This document shows, in pieces, positions 9,333 to 18,767 of a stretch of 64,000 nucleotides of DNA. The number at the start of each line of letters is the position of its first letter. Position 1 is the stretch's first letter. The position numbers were made by a program, and so were the translations under genes. Below the pieces are notes generated by a model. The model did not search any database. It was given only the letters and a program-made list of their open reading frames with translations, and was not told where the DNA came from. The stretch lies in NCBI RefSeq assembly GCF_009720835.1, contig NZ_WNKZ01000006.1:59264-123263 (forward strand), read 5' to 3'. This stretch comes from Pseudoduganella buxea (GTDB lineage Bacteria; Pseudomonadota; Gammaproteobacteria; Burkholderiales; Burkholderiaceae_D).

Positions 9333-9770
9333 ATGGCAAAACACTTGCTGCTGCTGAACGGCCCCAACCTGAATCTGCTGGGGACGCGCGAGCCACAGAT
9401 CTACGGCGCCACGACCCTGGCCGAAGTGGAACAGGCAGCGCAGGCACAAGCGGCAGCGGCAGGCGCCCAGCTCGCTTCCTTCCAGAGCAATCATGAAGGT
9501 GCACTGATCGACCGGATCCACGCCGCACGCGGCGAAGGGGTGGACTTCATCGTCATCAACCCCGGCGGCTACACGCACACGAGCGTCGCGCTGCGCGATG
9601 CCCTGGCCGGTGTCGCCATCCCGTTCGTGGAAGTGCACATCTCGAATATTTATCAGCGCGAAGCTTTTCGCCACCATTCCTATCTCAGTGCGATCGCAAA
9701 GGGCACGGTCTGCGGACTCGGTATCGAGGGGTACCGCTATGCGATCGACTTTGCGCTAAAATGCAGTTAA
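9333..9770 (+). CDS. aroQ: Type II 3-dehydroquinate dehydratase
   Basis: Dehydrates 3-dehydroquinate to 3-dehydroshikimate in the shikimate pathway. The 145-residue protein shows all type II landmarks: [15 protein letters not shown] with the catalytic-loop Arg and the Tyr of IYG, the QSNHEG motif, the NPGGYTHTS motif, and [11 protein letters not shown] with the general-acid His. The start at 9333 ([12 protein letters not shown]) gives the usual family length; an in-frame ATG at 9321 would add four residues. It lies directly upstream of accB, an order common in proteobacteria. Confidence 0.95.
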   Translation: MAKHLLLLNGPNLNLLGTREPQIYGATTLAEVEQAAQAQAAAAGAQLASFQSNHEGALIDRIHAARGEGVDFIVINPGGYTHTSVALRDALAGVAIPFVEVHISNIYQREAFRHHSYLSAIAKGTVCGLGIEGYRYAIDFALKCS

Positions 9771-9858
9771 TCTACGCGATCTGCTCGCATTTTCGCGTTC
9801 CACCCCAAAAGGGCAGCTACGCAAACCCTTACCAAAACAAGATAAAACGGAGTCTCAG

Positions 9859-10332
9859 ATGGATCTACGCAAGCTCAAGACGTTGATTGACTTGGTTGCC
9901 GAATCGGATATTGCAGAACTTGAAGTGACCGAAGGCGAGAGCAAGGTACGCATCGTCAAATCCTCCGCCATGCCGCAGAACCAGGTCGTCATGATGCCGT
10001 CGCACGGCGCACCGGCCCAGTACGCACCTGCCGCCCCGGGCGCAGCGCCGGCACCTGCCGCCGCCCCGGCCGTGCCGGCTGCCGCCGCCGAGCCTACCGG
10101 CCACGTCGTCAAGTCGCCGATGGTCGGCACCTTCTACCGCTCCTCCGCCCCCGGCACGGCACCATTCGTCGAAGTGGGCCAGTCGATCAAGGAAGGCGAT
10201 ACCCTGTGCATCATCGAAGCGATGAAGCTGCTCAATGAAATCGATGCCGACAAGTCCGGCACCATCACCCAGATCCTCGTCGAGAACGGCCAGCCGGTCG
10301 AATTCGGCCAGCCCCTGTTCGTGATCGGCTAA
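9859..10332 (+). CDS. accB: Acetyl-CoA carboxylase biotin carboxyl carrier protein
   Basis: The 157-residue carrier subunit holds biotin for the first step of fatty acid synthesis. The N-terminal about 35 residues are followed by a flexible Ala/Pro linker (about 48-80) and a C-terminal biotinyl domain with [11 protein letters not shown], in which Lys123 is the biotinylated residue. The [14 protein letters not shown] segment is typical of AccB. A GGAG site lies 6 bases before the ATG. accC follows after 97 bases. Confidence 0.97.
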   Translation: MDLRKLKTLIDLVAESDIAELEVTEGESKVRIVKSSAMPQNQVVMMPSHGAPAQYAPAAPGAAPAPAAAPAVPAAAAEPTGHVVKSPMVGTFYRSSAPGTAPFVEVGQSIKEGDTLCIIEAMKLLNEIDADKSGTITQILVENGQPVEFGQPLFVIG

Positions 10333-10429
10333 CGACCGCCGGCGGCGGCCCGCGGCCGCCCAGGTAAGTATCTCCCCGTCTACAAAGAGCACCCGGCCCG
10401 TCCGGGTGTTCGCAAAGATAGAACTAGCC

Positions 10430-11784
<1,355 letters not shown>

Positions 11785-11788
<4 letters not shown>

Positions 11789-12720
11789 GCTGGACTGAAA
11801 TCGTCATCGAAGTCGCGCGCGACCACGCGGAGGCCCTGTCCGACGCCCTGATCGAGGCGGGCGCCCTGTCCGTCTCCGTCGAGGACGCGGACGAAGGCAC
11901 CGAACAGGAGCAACCCCTGTTCGGCGAACCGGGCATGGAGCCGAAGCAGGCCGCCTGGGAGCACAGCCGCGTCGTCGCACTGACGGACGTCGACGCCGAC
12001 CAGGCCGCGATCGTGGCCGAGGCGGCAGCCGCCATCGGCCTGGCCGCCGCACCGGCCTTCACCACCCGCAAGGTGGACGACGAAGACTGGGTGCGCCTGA
12101 CGCAATCGCAGTTCGAACCCATCCACATCGGCAAGAACATCTGGGTCGTGCCGAGCTGGCACGAAGCGCCCGATCCGTCCGCGCTGATCCTGGAACTGGA
12201 CCCGGGGCTGGCCTTCGGCACGGGCAGCCACCCGACCACGAAGCTGTGCATGGAGTGGCTGGAAGCGCATCCGGCGCCGGGCCAGTCCGTGCTCGATTAC
12301 GGCTGCGGTTCCGGCATCCTGGCCATGGTGGCCCGCAAGCTGGGCGCCACCAAGGTGGCCGGCGTCGACATCGACCCGCAGGCGATCGAATCGGCGCGCG
12401 ACAACGCGACGCGCAACCAGGTCTCGGACATCGAATACTTCGTGCCGGAAGAGTTCGCGCAATCGGCCCATGCAGAAGCGAAGTTCGACATCGTCGTGGC
12501 CAATATCCTGTCCTCGCCCCTGAAGCTGATGGCACCGATGCTGTCGGGCCGCGTCGCCCCGGGCGGCGCCCTGATCCTGTCGGGCGTGCTGGCACGCCAG
12601 GCCGAGGAAGTGGCGGCGGCCTATGCGCCGTTCATCAAGATGGGCGTGTGGGCCGAACATGAAGGCTGGGTGGCCCTGCACGGCCGCCTGGGCAGCGACA
12701 GCGCGCCCGCGGCGCGCTGA
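11785..12720 (+). CDS. prmA: Ribosomal protein L11 methyltransferase
   Basis: SAM-dependent enzyme that trimethylates ribosomal protein L11. The 311-residue protein has the N-terminal substrate-recognition domain (about 1-110), a linker with [15 protein letters not shown], the SAM-binding motif [11 protein letters not shown], and the catalytic-region motif [10 protein letters not shown]. It is coupled to accC by the ATGA overlap. accBC-prmA is a conserved neighbourhood in proteobacteria with no obvious biochemical link. Confidence 0.95.
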
Positions 12721-12735
12721 GGGTCCGTCTGCCGC

Positions 12736-13896
12736 ATGGCGCTCGCCACCAAATGCCCCCACTGCAGTACGGTTTTCCGGGTCGCCCACGACCAGCTGAA
12801 ACTGCGTGGGGGCATCGTGCGCTGTGGCGCCTGCAACGAAGTCTTCGACGGCAACGCCGCCCTGCTGGAGCCTGCGGCGCCACCTTCGCCCCTGCTTACC
12901 CCGCCGCTTTCCCATCCCCTTCCTGACACCCCGCCCACGGCGCTGGACCTGGAGCTCGACCTGGACGAGACGCCGGAGCCGGAACCCGAGCCCGAGCCCG
13001 AGCCGGAGGCGGTCCCCGCACCGGAGCCCGAGCCGGAACCTTCGTCCGACCCCGACCCCTCGCCTGAACCCATAGCGGAAGACAGCCGGGCCGATATCGA
13101 CCTGCCGTCCGAACATATCGTCGCCGTCGCGCTGGACGACGGCCACCATGCGGACGACGACTTCGCGCCCGAACCGGCGTCCCCTGTGCTGGACGACGGC
13201 CTCCGGGACGACACCGGGGAGGCCGACCGCGCCGCCGACGAGGCCACGGCGGCCGAACTGACGGGCGCGCCGGAAAGTGCCTTGCTGGCGGCCGGCAGCG
13301 GAACCGTGCCAGTCCGGGAGGACGCCCGCCAGGACGAGGGGCAGGAAGAGCGCCAGGACGAGACCCGGGACGAGGACGAGCCGGAATTCGTACGCCAGGC
13401 CAAGCGCCGCCAGCATCTCGGCCATATCGCCCGCATCGCCCTGCGCTGGGGCACGCCGCTGCTGGCCGTGCTGCTGCTGGTCCAGGTGGGCACCACCTTC
13501 CGCGACCCGCTGGCGGCCCGCTACCCTGCCCTGCAGCCGGCCCTGGCGGCCCTGTGCGCGCCGTTCGGCTGCAAGGTCGGCCTGCCAATGCAGATCGACG
13601 CGCTGGCCGTCGAACAGGGCGAGCTGCAAACCCTGGCCGACAGCACCTTCAGCTTCGCCACCGTGCTGCGCAACGGCTCGTCCACGGTGCAGGCCTGGCC
13701 CCATCTCGAACTGACCCTGAACGACGCGGCCGACAAGCCCGTGCTGCGCCGCGTGTTCGCCCCGCGCGACTACCTGGCCAGCCCGGCTGCCCTGGCGGCC
13801 GGCTTCGCGCCCCGCAGCGAACAGGGCGTGAAACTGTACTTCCAGCTGGACCGGCTCAAGGCATCGGGCTACCACATCGCCATCTTCTACCCCTGA
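12736..13896 (+). CDS. Zinc-ribbon membrane protein with DUF3426 domain
   Basis: A 386-residue protein. The N-terminus is an MJ0042-type zinc ribbon with Cys7, Cys10, Cys30 and Cys33 (KCPHC and RCGAC). A long acidic, low-complexity linker follows, including a Pro-Glu repeat at about residues 78-100. One membrane helix lies near residues 235-252, then a periplasmic DUF3426 domain (about 255-386) with FGCKVGLPMQIDALAVE. Members usually follow prmA in Burkholderiales; function is unknown. The Pro-Glu tract is built from near-identical GAGCC(C/G) codons and could vary in length. Confidence 0.85.
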   Translation: MALATKCPHCSTVFRVAHDQLKLRGGIVRCGACNEVFDGNAALLEPAAPPSPLLTPPLSHPLPDTPPTALDLELDLDETPEPEPEPEPEPEAVPAPEPEPEPSSDPDPSPEPIAEDSRADIDLPSEHIVAVALDDGHHADDDFAPEPASPVLDDGLRDDTGEADRAADEATAAELTGAPESALLAAGSGTVPVREDARQDEGQEERQDETRDEDEPEFVRQAKRRQHLGHIARIALRWGTPLLAVLLLVQVGTTFRDPLAARYPALQPALAALCAPFGCKVGLPMQIDALAVEQGELQTLADSTFSFATVLRNGSSTVQAWPHLELTLNDAADKPVLRRVFAPRDYLASPAALAAGFAPRSEQGVKLYFQLDRLKASGYHIAIFYP

Positions 13897-13904
13897 GAAC
13901 CCAA

Positions 13905-14843
13905 ATGAACCAGACTTCCCTGATCTGTGGCTCGCTCGCCATCGACGTCATCATGCAATACGAGGGCCGCTTCGGCGACACCCTGCTGGCCGACCAGCTG
14001 CACAAGGTCAATGTGTCCTTCCTCGTACCGACCATGCGCACCGAGTTCGGCGGCTGCTCCGGCAATATCGCCTACAACCTCAAGCTGCTGGGCGGCGACC
14101 CGCGCATCGTCGGCGTCATGGGCCAGGACTGCGCCTCCTATCTGGAGCGCCTGCAGAAGCTGGGCATCTCGACGGCGAACATCCTGATCAAGAAGGACGC
14201 CTACAACGCCCAGTGCTTCGTGACGGCCGACTCGGACAACAACCAGATCAACGCCTTCCACCCGGGCGCCATGTCCTTCGCCCACGAGAACAATATCGAG
14301 GACGCCGGTCCGGCGCGCCTGGCCATCATCTCGCCGGACGGCCACCTGGGCATGCTCAAGCACGCCCAGGACCTGGCGCGCCTGGGTACCCCGTTCATCT
14401 TCGACCCGGGCCAGCAGATGCCGATGTTCACGGCCGAGCAGCTGATCGACTTCATCGACAAGGCCACCTACGTCACCTGCAACGACTACGAGATCGAGCT
14501 GCTGGTCGACCGCACCGGCCTCACCCTGGCCGATATCGCGCACCGCCTGGAAGCGCTGATCGTCACGCGCGGCGAAAAGGGCTCGGAGATCTACACGAAG
14601 GGCACCAGCATCGACATCCCGGCCGTCAAGGCCGACGCCGTGCTCGACCCCACCGGCTGCGGCGACGCCTACCGCGCCGGCCTGCTGTACGGCCTGACGC
14701 ACGACCTGGGCTGGGAAACGACGGGCCGCCTGGCCAGCCTGCTGGGCGCCATCAAGATCGCCCACAAGGGCGCGCAGAACCACGTGCTGACGAAAGAGGA
14801 AATCGGCCACCGCTTCGAAGCGGCCTTCGGCTACCGCTACTGA
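13905..14843 (+). CDS. PfkB-family carbohydrate/nucleoside kinase
   Basis: A 312-residue ribokinase-family enzyme. It begins SLICGSLAIDVIMQYEGRF, has the GGCSGNIAYNLKLLGG motif of the N-terminal PfkB signature near residue 47, and ends with the second signature DPTGCGDAYRAGLLYGL, where the second Asp is the catalytic base. Overall it resembles the adenosine-kinase-like branch, but the substrate cannot be assigned from sequence alone. It follows the DUF3426 gene by 8 bases and is closed by the terminator at 14871-14900. Confidence 0.88.
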   Translation: MNQTSLICGSLAIDVIMQYEGRFGDTLLADQLHKVNVSFLVPTMRTEFGGCSGNIAYNLKLLGGDPRIVGVMGQDCASYLERLQKLGISTANILIKKDAYNAQCFVTADSDNNQINAFHPGAMSFAHENNIEDAGPARLAIISPDGHLGMLKHAQDLARLGTPFIFDPGQQMPMFTAEQLIDFIDKATYVTCNDYEIELLVDRTGLTLADIAHRLEALIVTRGEKGSEIYTKGTSIDIPAVKADAVLDPTGCGDAYRAGLLYGLTHDLGWETTGRLASLLGAIKIAHKGAQNHVLTKEEIGHRFEAAFGYRY

Positions 14844-14870
14844 CCGGCATTGCAGGTCAAACACCGTGCA

Positions 14871-14900
14871 CAAAAAAACCGGCTCGCGCCGGTTTTTTTA
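14871..14900. terminator. Bidirectional intrinsic terminator
   Basis: A hairpin AACCGGC TCGC GCCGGTT flanked by an A-tract on the left and TTTTTT on the right. It can end both the plus-strand pfkB transcript and the minus-strand yggT transcript. Confidence 0.85.
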
Positions 14901-14915
14901 CGTCGATGCCCTGCG

Positions 14916-15449
14916 CTACATCCCGAACACCATCCGCAGCACCAGCTGGGCGATCTGCAGCAGCACCAGGGCCACCAGCAGCGACAGGTCCAGGTTGCCC
15001 ACCAGGGGCACGACGCGGCGGATCGGCCGCAGCAGGGGCTCGTTCAGGGCCCGTATGAACGGCGCCAGCGGCGCCTGCGGATTGATCCAGCTGAAGATCG
15101 CCTCGATCACCAGCAGGATCATGAAGCCGTACAGGATCCACTGCAGGAAGCGGTACAGCGCCACCTTCAGCACCATCTCCACCGGGGCGCCGGCGATGAA
15201 CATCACGGACGACGCCAGCAGCACGATCAGGAATGCCCCCAGCAGGCTGGCCCAGTCATAGCCGCCCACGCCGGGCACGATGCGGCGCATCGGGCGCACC
15301 AGCCAGTCCGACAGCTGGAACGTAAACTGCGCTACCGACGACGGCGGCCGCACGCGGGTGGCCTGCATCCAGAACCGCAGCAGCAGGACGCTGCCCAGCA
15401 GGACGGCGACGGTATCGACGATCAGCATCACAATACTAAGCACGAGCAT
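14916..15449 (-). CDS. YggT-family integral membrane protein
   Basis: A 178-residue protein with four to five membrane helices. It shows the duplicated YggT motif: a loop with LSDWLVRPMRRIVPG in the first half and LNEPLLRPIRRVVPLVG in the second, each followed by a hydrophobic stretch. In other bacteria the family is tied to osmotic response and cell-envelope assembly. The ATG at 15449 (MLVLSIVML) matches the family's usual N-terminus. An upstream in-frame ATG at 15476 would add nine residues and lacks a ribosome-binding site. Confidence 0.88.
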   Translation of the reverse strand: MLVLSIVMLIVDTVAVLLGSVLLLRFWMQATRVRPPSSVAQFTFQLSDWLVRPMRRIVPGVGGYDWASLLGAFLIVLLASSVMFIAGAPVEMVLKVALYRFLQWILYGFMILLVIEAIFSWINPQAPLAPFIRALNEPLLRPIRRVVPLVGNLDLSLLVALVLLQIAQLVLRMVFGM

Positions 15450-15492
15450 TCTCCAATAAGTCAGGCTCCAGGCCATGAGGCTGGAGCGTGCG

Positions 15493-15530
15493 TAAAAAAA
15501 CCGCTGTGCGATTGTCTCACACAGCGGTAT
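15493..15530 (-). terminator. Intrinsic terminator of the histone H1-like gene
   Basis: On the minus strand an 8-bp stem (CCGCTGTG paired with CACAGCGG, 15501-15527) with an 11-base loop is followed by a run of seven T residues. It lies 84 bases after the histone-like stop codon and upstream of yggT. Confidence 0.8.
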
Positions 15531-15610
15531 TTACGCCCATCAGGCCGTCTACAAGACGCGGTTGACGCGGCCAGGGGCAGCATCGCCCCCAGCCACGCCG
15601 GGCCGCCATC

Positions 15611-16762
15611 TCAGTTAGGACGGGTGCTGGTCGGGAAAGGCCATGCGGCAGCTGGTGCCAGCACGGTCTTCGCGGCCGGCGTGGAAGCTGCGGCGGCTGC
15701 CGGAGCGGCGGCTGGCTTGGCTTCCTTCTTCGCTGCGGCCTTCTTCGCCGGCGCCTTTGGCGCGGCCGGTGCCGATGCGGCGCTTGGAGCGGCGCTCGGT
15801 GCGGCGACCGACTTGGCTACGGTCTTGGAGGCCGGTTTCGCTGCCGGCTTTTCAGCGGCTGGCTTGGCTGCGGCCTTCGATGCAGGCTTGGCTGCGGCCT
15901 TGGACGCTGGCTTGGCTGCTGGCTTGGCTGCTGGCTTGGCTGCGGCCTTGGACGCTGGCTTGGCAGCTGGTTTGGCTACGGCCTTGGACGCTGCCTTGGT
16001 GGCGGTTTTCTTCGCGGCCGGCTTTGCTGCTGGCTTGGCGGCGGCCTTCGTCGCGGTCTTCTTGGCTGCTGGTTTCGCTGCGGCTTTCGACGCGGCCTTG
16101 GCTGCCGGCTTGGCTACGGCCTTGGTTGCGGCCTTCTTGGCTGCAGGCTTTGCGGCTGGCTTGGCGGCGGCCTTGGTCGCGCTTTTCTTCGCGGCTGGCT
16201 TTGCTCCTGCCTTGGCTACGGCCTTGGCTGCGCCTTTCTTGGCGGCTGGCTTGGCTGCGGCCTTCTTCGCTGCTGGCTTGGCTGCAGCTTTCTTGGCGGC
16301 CGGCTTGGCAGCTGCCTTGGTCGCGGTCTTCTTCGCTGCAGGCTTTGCTGCGGCGGTTTTCTTCGCTGCCGGCTTGGCTGCTGCCGTGGTCTTCTTGGCT
16401 GCAGGTTTTGCTGCCGCGGTGGTTTTCTTCGCCGCCGGCTTGGCTGCCGTGGTGGACTTCTTGGCTGCCGGCTTGGCCGCTGCCGTAGTCTTCTTGGCCG
16501 CAGGCTTGGCTGCCGTGGTGGACTTCTTGGCTGCTGGCTTGGCAGCTGCCGTGGCCTTCTTCGCTGCCGGCTTTGCAGCGGCAGTGGTTTTCTTCGCGGC
16601 TGCGGCGGTACCTTTAGCAGCGGCCGTGGTTTTCTTTGCAGCTGCCGGCTTGGCGGCGGCGGTCTTGGTGGCCGACTTGGCGGTCGTGGCCTTCTTGGCT
16701 GGGGCAGCGGCCTTGGTGGCGGCTGGCTTCTTGACTTCGGTTTTCTTAGCGGCGGTAGCCAT
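15611..16762 (-). CDS. Histone H1-like Ala/Lys-rich nucleoid protein
   Basis: A 383-residue, extremely basic, low-complexity protein made of repeating AAKPAAKK-type units, like eukaryotic histone H1 tails and bacterial Hc-type/AlgP-like proteins. It is expected to bind DNA without a folded domain and help compact the nucleoid. The ATG at 16762 (MATAAKKTEVKK) has an AGGAG site 8 bases upstream; an in-frame ATG at 16798 lacks one. The C-terminus (about 345-383) is richer in Pro and Ser and less repetitive. The codon-level repeats make it prone to length change, and they also create long meaningless open frames on the opposite strand. Confidence 0.9.
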   Translation of the reverse strand: MATAAKKTEVKKPAATKAAAPAKKATTAKSATKTAAAKPAAAKKTTAAAKGTAAAAKKTTAAAKPAAKKATAAAKPAAKKSTTAAKPAAKKTTAAAKPAAKKSTTAAKPAAKKTTAAAKPAAKKTTAAAKPAAKKTAAAKPAAKKTATKAAAKPAAKKAAAKPAAKKAAAKPAAKKGAAKAVAKAGAKPAAKKSATKAAAKPAAKPAAKKAATKAVAKPAAKAASKAAAKPAAKKTATKAAAKPAAKPAAKKTATKAASKAVAKPAAKPASKAAAKPAAKPAAKPASKAAAKPASKAAAKPAAEKPAAKPASKTVAKSVAAPSAAPSAASAPAAPKAPAKKAAAKKEAKPAAAPAAAAASTPAAKTVLAPAAAWPFPTSTRPN

Positions 16763-16816
16763 TTTTATTTCTCCTTCATCCGGGATGAAAATACGCACAT
16801 GATTGAAACCCGTCCG

Positions 16817-16836
16817 GCCTTCCCGTTGGGGAAGGC
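16817..16836 (-). repeat. Perfect 8-bp hairpin in the 5' leader of the histone-like gene
   Basis: GCCTTCCC and GGGAAGGC surround a four-base loop, ending 54 bases before the start codon at 16762. It could be a leader structure affecting RNA stability or translation. Confidence 0.6.
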
Positions 16837-16894
16837 GGGCGAATTATTCATCGGCGCAAGCATGTCGATGTTTGCGCTAATGAATTCGGCACCC

Positions 16895-16936
16895 GGCTGA
16901 ACTGCTGCAGCTCCTCACGACTGCAGCACTTCAGCC
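16895..16936. repeat. Long inverted repeat upstream of the histone-like gene
   Basis: Two 16-base arms, GGCTGAACTGCTGCAG and CTGCAGCACTTCAGCC, pair with one mismatch around a 10-base loop. On the minus strand the loop reads TCGTGAGGAG and exposes a GGAG core. It may be an RNA leader hairpin or an operator. Confidence 0.7.
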
Positions 16937-16943
16937 AATCGAT

Positions 16944-16976
16944 CCGGCCAGCGCGGACCGTGCGGTCCCGGGCCGG
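16944..16976. repeat. Nested GC-rich hairpin
   Basis: Outer arms CCGGCC and GGCCGG enclose inner arms GGACC and GGTCC around a GTGC loop. It lies directly next to the 16895-16936 inverted repeat. Confidence 0.6.
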
Positions 16977-17094
16977 CCTTCTCTGAATTCTTGTTCTTAC
17001 GTGTCTCCTGGGCAGCGCGAAGATTCAGCACCTGGCGCAGGCATTCGGCCCGCGACGCCCGACATCGCTTCACATCTCGTTAGCGGCGTTCAAA

Positions 17095-17133
17095 GAAAAA
17101 ACCGCCCGACCTGACTAGGTTCAGGCGAGGCGG
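17095..17133 (-). terminator. Intrinsic terminator without an obvious upstream gene
   Basis: On the minus strand a 13-position stem (CCGCCTCGCCTGA against TCAGGTCGGGCGG, with two G-U pairs and one mismatch) and a six-base loop are followed by TTTTTT. No minus-strand protein gene precedes it, so it suggests a small RNA made from the AT-rich segment at about 17140-17345, or an attenuator ahead of the histone-like gene. Confidence 0.65.
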
Positions 17134-17753
17134 CTTGCCAGATAACGGTGTGGTTGTAGTGCATATCCGTGCGAACTTTATGTCCTGTTTTTTTTCGTTT
17201 TGCGGTAACAACACACTCCAAAAGAGAGCGCTTGCATATTCACGCGTTTTCAAGTTCGTAAAGTACACGAAAACCTTATTGATGCGCAACGGGCACGAAT
17301 GCTTTTCGCATTCTTTTTTTGCGACGCTTTGCGAGGTAGCGCACATTGAATGGCCAATGCCGAGCCGCGCCGCGCCGCGAACAGCGTGTCCACCGCCGTG
17401 CTCACGCCGCACACCGCTTCGCGCCGCGCCTTTACCTACAGGCCGTATGCAAAGCGCGAGCGAACCGGTGCGTGCCATCGCGCGACGCCGTGCGCACACG
17501 CGACGCCATCGCGCCGCGTCCCCGTGTGCAGTAGTGATTCGGCGACAACCATGGGCCAGTGAAGGCGACCGGCCGCGCGCAGGGACTGTCCCCGCATGTT
17601 GAAGTTCGCATCGACGCGCCAAGGCGAGCCAGTAAATTGAAGGTCTTCGGCGACGGCCGAGGACGCGATGAACGGTGACGATCCAGCGGCCCCGCGGCGA
17701 TGCCCGATGACCGCTACACTGATCAGATCAAACCGAATATGGATAGACGCCCC

Positions 17754-18509
17754 ATGCACATCGACACCGCCATCGCCCTGGTCCGAACGAGACTGCTGCC
17801 CCGCTGGCCGCACGCGACGGCCGCCATCATCGGCGGTTCGATCGCGCGCGGCGAGGCCACGCCCACCTCCGACATCGACCTGCTGCTGCTGTTCGAAAAG
17901 GTCGACCGCGCCTGGCGCGACACGCTCAAGGTGGACGGCCAGACTGTAGAACTGTTCGGCCACGATCCGGCCACCTTCGACTATTTTTGCCGCCGCATCG
18001 ACGCCCCCAACGGCACGATACCGCTGGCGATGATGGTCATCGACGGCGTGGCCGTGCTGCCTCCCAACCTCACCTTTGATGCGCTCGGAAAGTACGCGCG
18101 GCAACTGTATGCGGCCGGCCCACCGGCCTGGGACGCCGCCACCCTGGCCGCCCGCCGCTATGCCATCACGACCCTGGTCGAAGACCTGCAGGACAGCGAA
18201 CGGTCCGACGAAACCCTGGCCATCGCCGTCAAGCTGTACGACACGCTCGCCACCTTCGCGCTGCGCGCGGGCGGCCACTGGACGGGAACGGGCAAGCACC
18301 TGGCGCGGCGCCTGAAGACAGCGACGCCGGACCTGGCGGCGGCGCTGGAAGAAGGGATGGGAAGGCTCGCGGCCGATCCCGGAATGGCCAAGGCGGTGCT
18401 GATCGAGGCGGCTCGGCGCGCGCTGGCGCCCCATGGCGGCTGGCTGCTGGAAGGCTTCCATGCGCCGGCGCCGGCGGCGTGGCGGAGCGACAAGGCGCCA
18501 TTCGCCTGA
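17754..18509 (+). CDS. Nucleotidyltransferase-domain protein
   Basis: A 251-residue protein. The N-terminal domain has the Pol-beta nucleotidyltransferase motif GGSIARGEATPTSDIDL with Gly28-Ser29 and the metal-binding pair Asp40/Asp42, then ELFGHD. The C-terminal part (about 120-250) is helical and could be a substrate-binding domain. The family transfers a nucleotide to a protein, drug or RNA; the substrate is not recognisable. The ATG at 17754 has a GGATAG site 7 bases upstream; in-frame ATGs at 17739 and 17700 are possible. A -10-like TACACT at 17715-17720 argues against the longest form. Confidence 0.8.
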   Translation: MHIDTAIALVRTRLLPRWPHATAAIIGGSIARGEATPTSDIDLLLLFEKVDRAWRDTLKVDGQTVELFGHDPATFDYFCRRIDAPNGTIPLAMMVIDGVAVLPPNLTFDALGKYARQLYAAGPPAWDAATLAARRYAITTLVEDLQDSERSDETLAIAVKLYDTLATFALRAGGHWTGTGKHLARRLKTATPDLAAALEEGMGRLAADPGMAKAVLIEAARRALAPHGGWLLEGFHAPAPAAWRSDKAPFA

Positions 18510-18521
18510 ACGCACGCCGAT

Positions 18522-18550
18522 AAAAAAAGCCCGCAGCAAGTGGGGGCTTT
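18522..18550. terminator. Weak terminator-like hairpin
   Basis: AAAGCCC and GGGCTTT with an 11-base loop follow the nucleotidyltransferase gene. The T-run is on the minus strand only, so plus-strand termination would be inefficient. Confidence 0.45.
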
Positions 18551-18767
18551 CGATAGTGCGAGACTATGGGGAATCAATCCAGCGTGTCGAGCACTTCCAC
18601 CGCCAGCAAGGGAACCGCCGATTGGGCGTGATCGACTGGACAAGCGAATTAGTCCAGCCGGCATTGAGCACGCTGCACATCGACGCTGGCATTTCGTGGG
18701 ATTGTTGGCGTCAGCGTCACTCCATCCTGGCCCCCAGGCAACCCACCCGACCAATACGACACCCGCC

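Larger units (their letters stand above)
16763..17753. other. Long intergenic region with structured leader and AT-rich segment
   Basis: About 990 bases without a convincing protein gene. The part nearest the histone-like gene (16800-17000) holds three separate strong hairpins. A minus-strand intrinsic terminator lies at 17095-17133. The segment 17160-17345 is clearly AT-rich against its surroundings, as expected for promoters or an RNA gene. The segment 17350-17650 is GC-rich, with no clear frame or site beyond GGGACTGTCCCC at 17583-17594, which faintly resembles the core of the dispersed palindrome. Confidence 0.7.

Noticed and set aside
14850..16802. A 650-codon plus-strand frame rich in Ala, Leu and Phe
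   Set aside because: It is the mirror of the repetitive Ala/Lys histone-like gene and of yggT; the repeats alone keep it open.
17581..17596. GGGACTGTCCCC as a further copy of the dispersed palindrome
   Set aside because: Only the core resembles the repeat; flanking A/T runs and outer arms are missing, so it may be chance.
17080..17622. A 180-codon minus-strand frame covering the AT-rich segment
   Set aside because: It runs through the intrinsic terminator at 17095-17133, has no ribosome-binding site and no protein-like pattern; the segment is better explained as non-coding.
18637..18660. Dyad CTGGAC/GTCCAG before the Imm52-like gene as an operator
   Set aside because: Six-base arms are expected by chance in this GC-rich sequence and no promoter is visible beside it.
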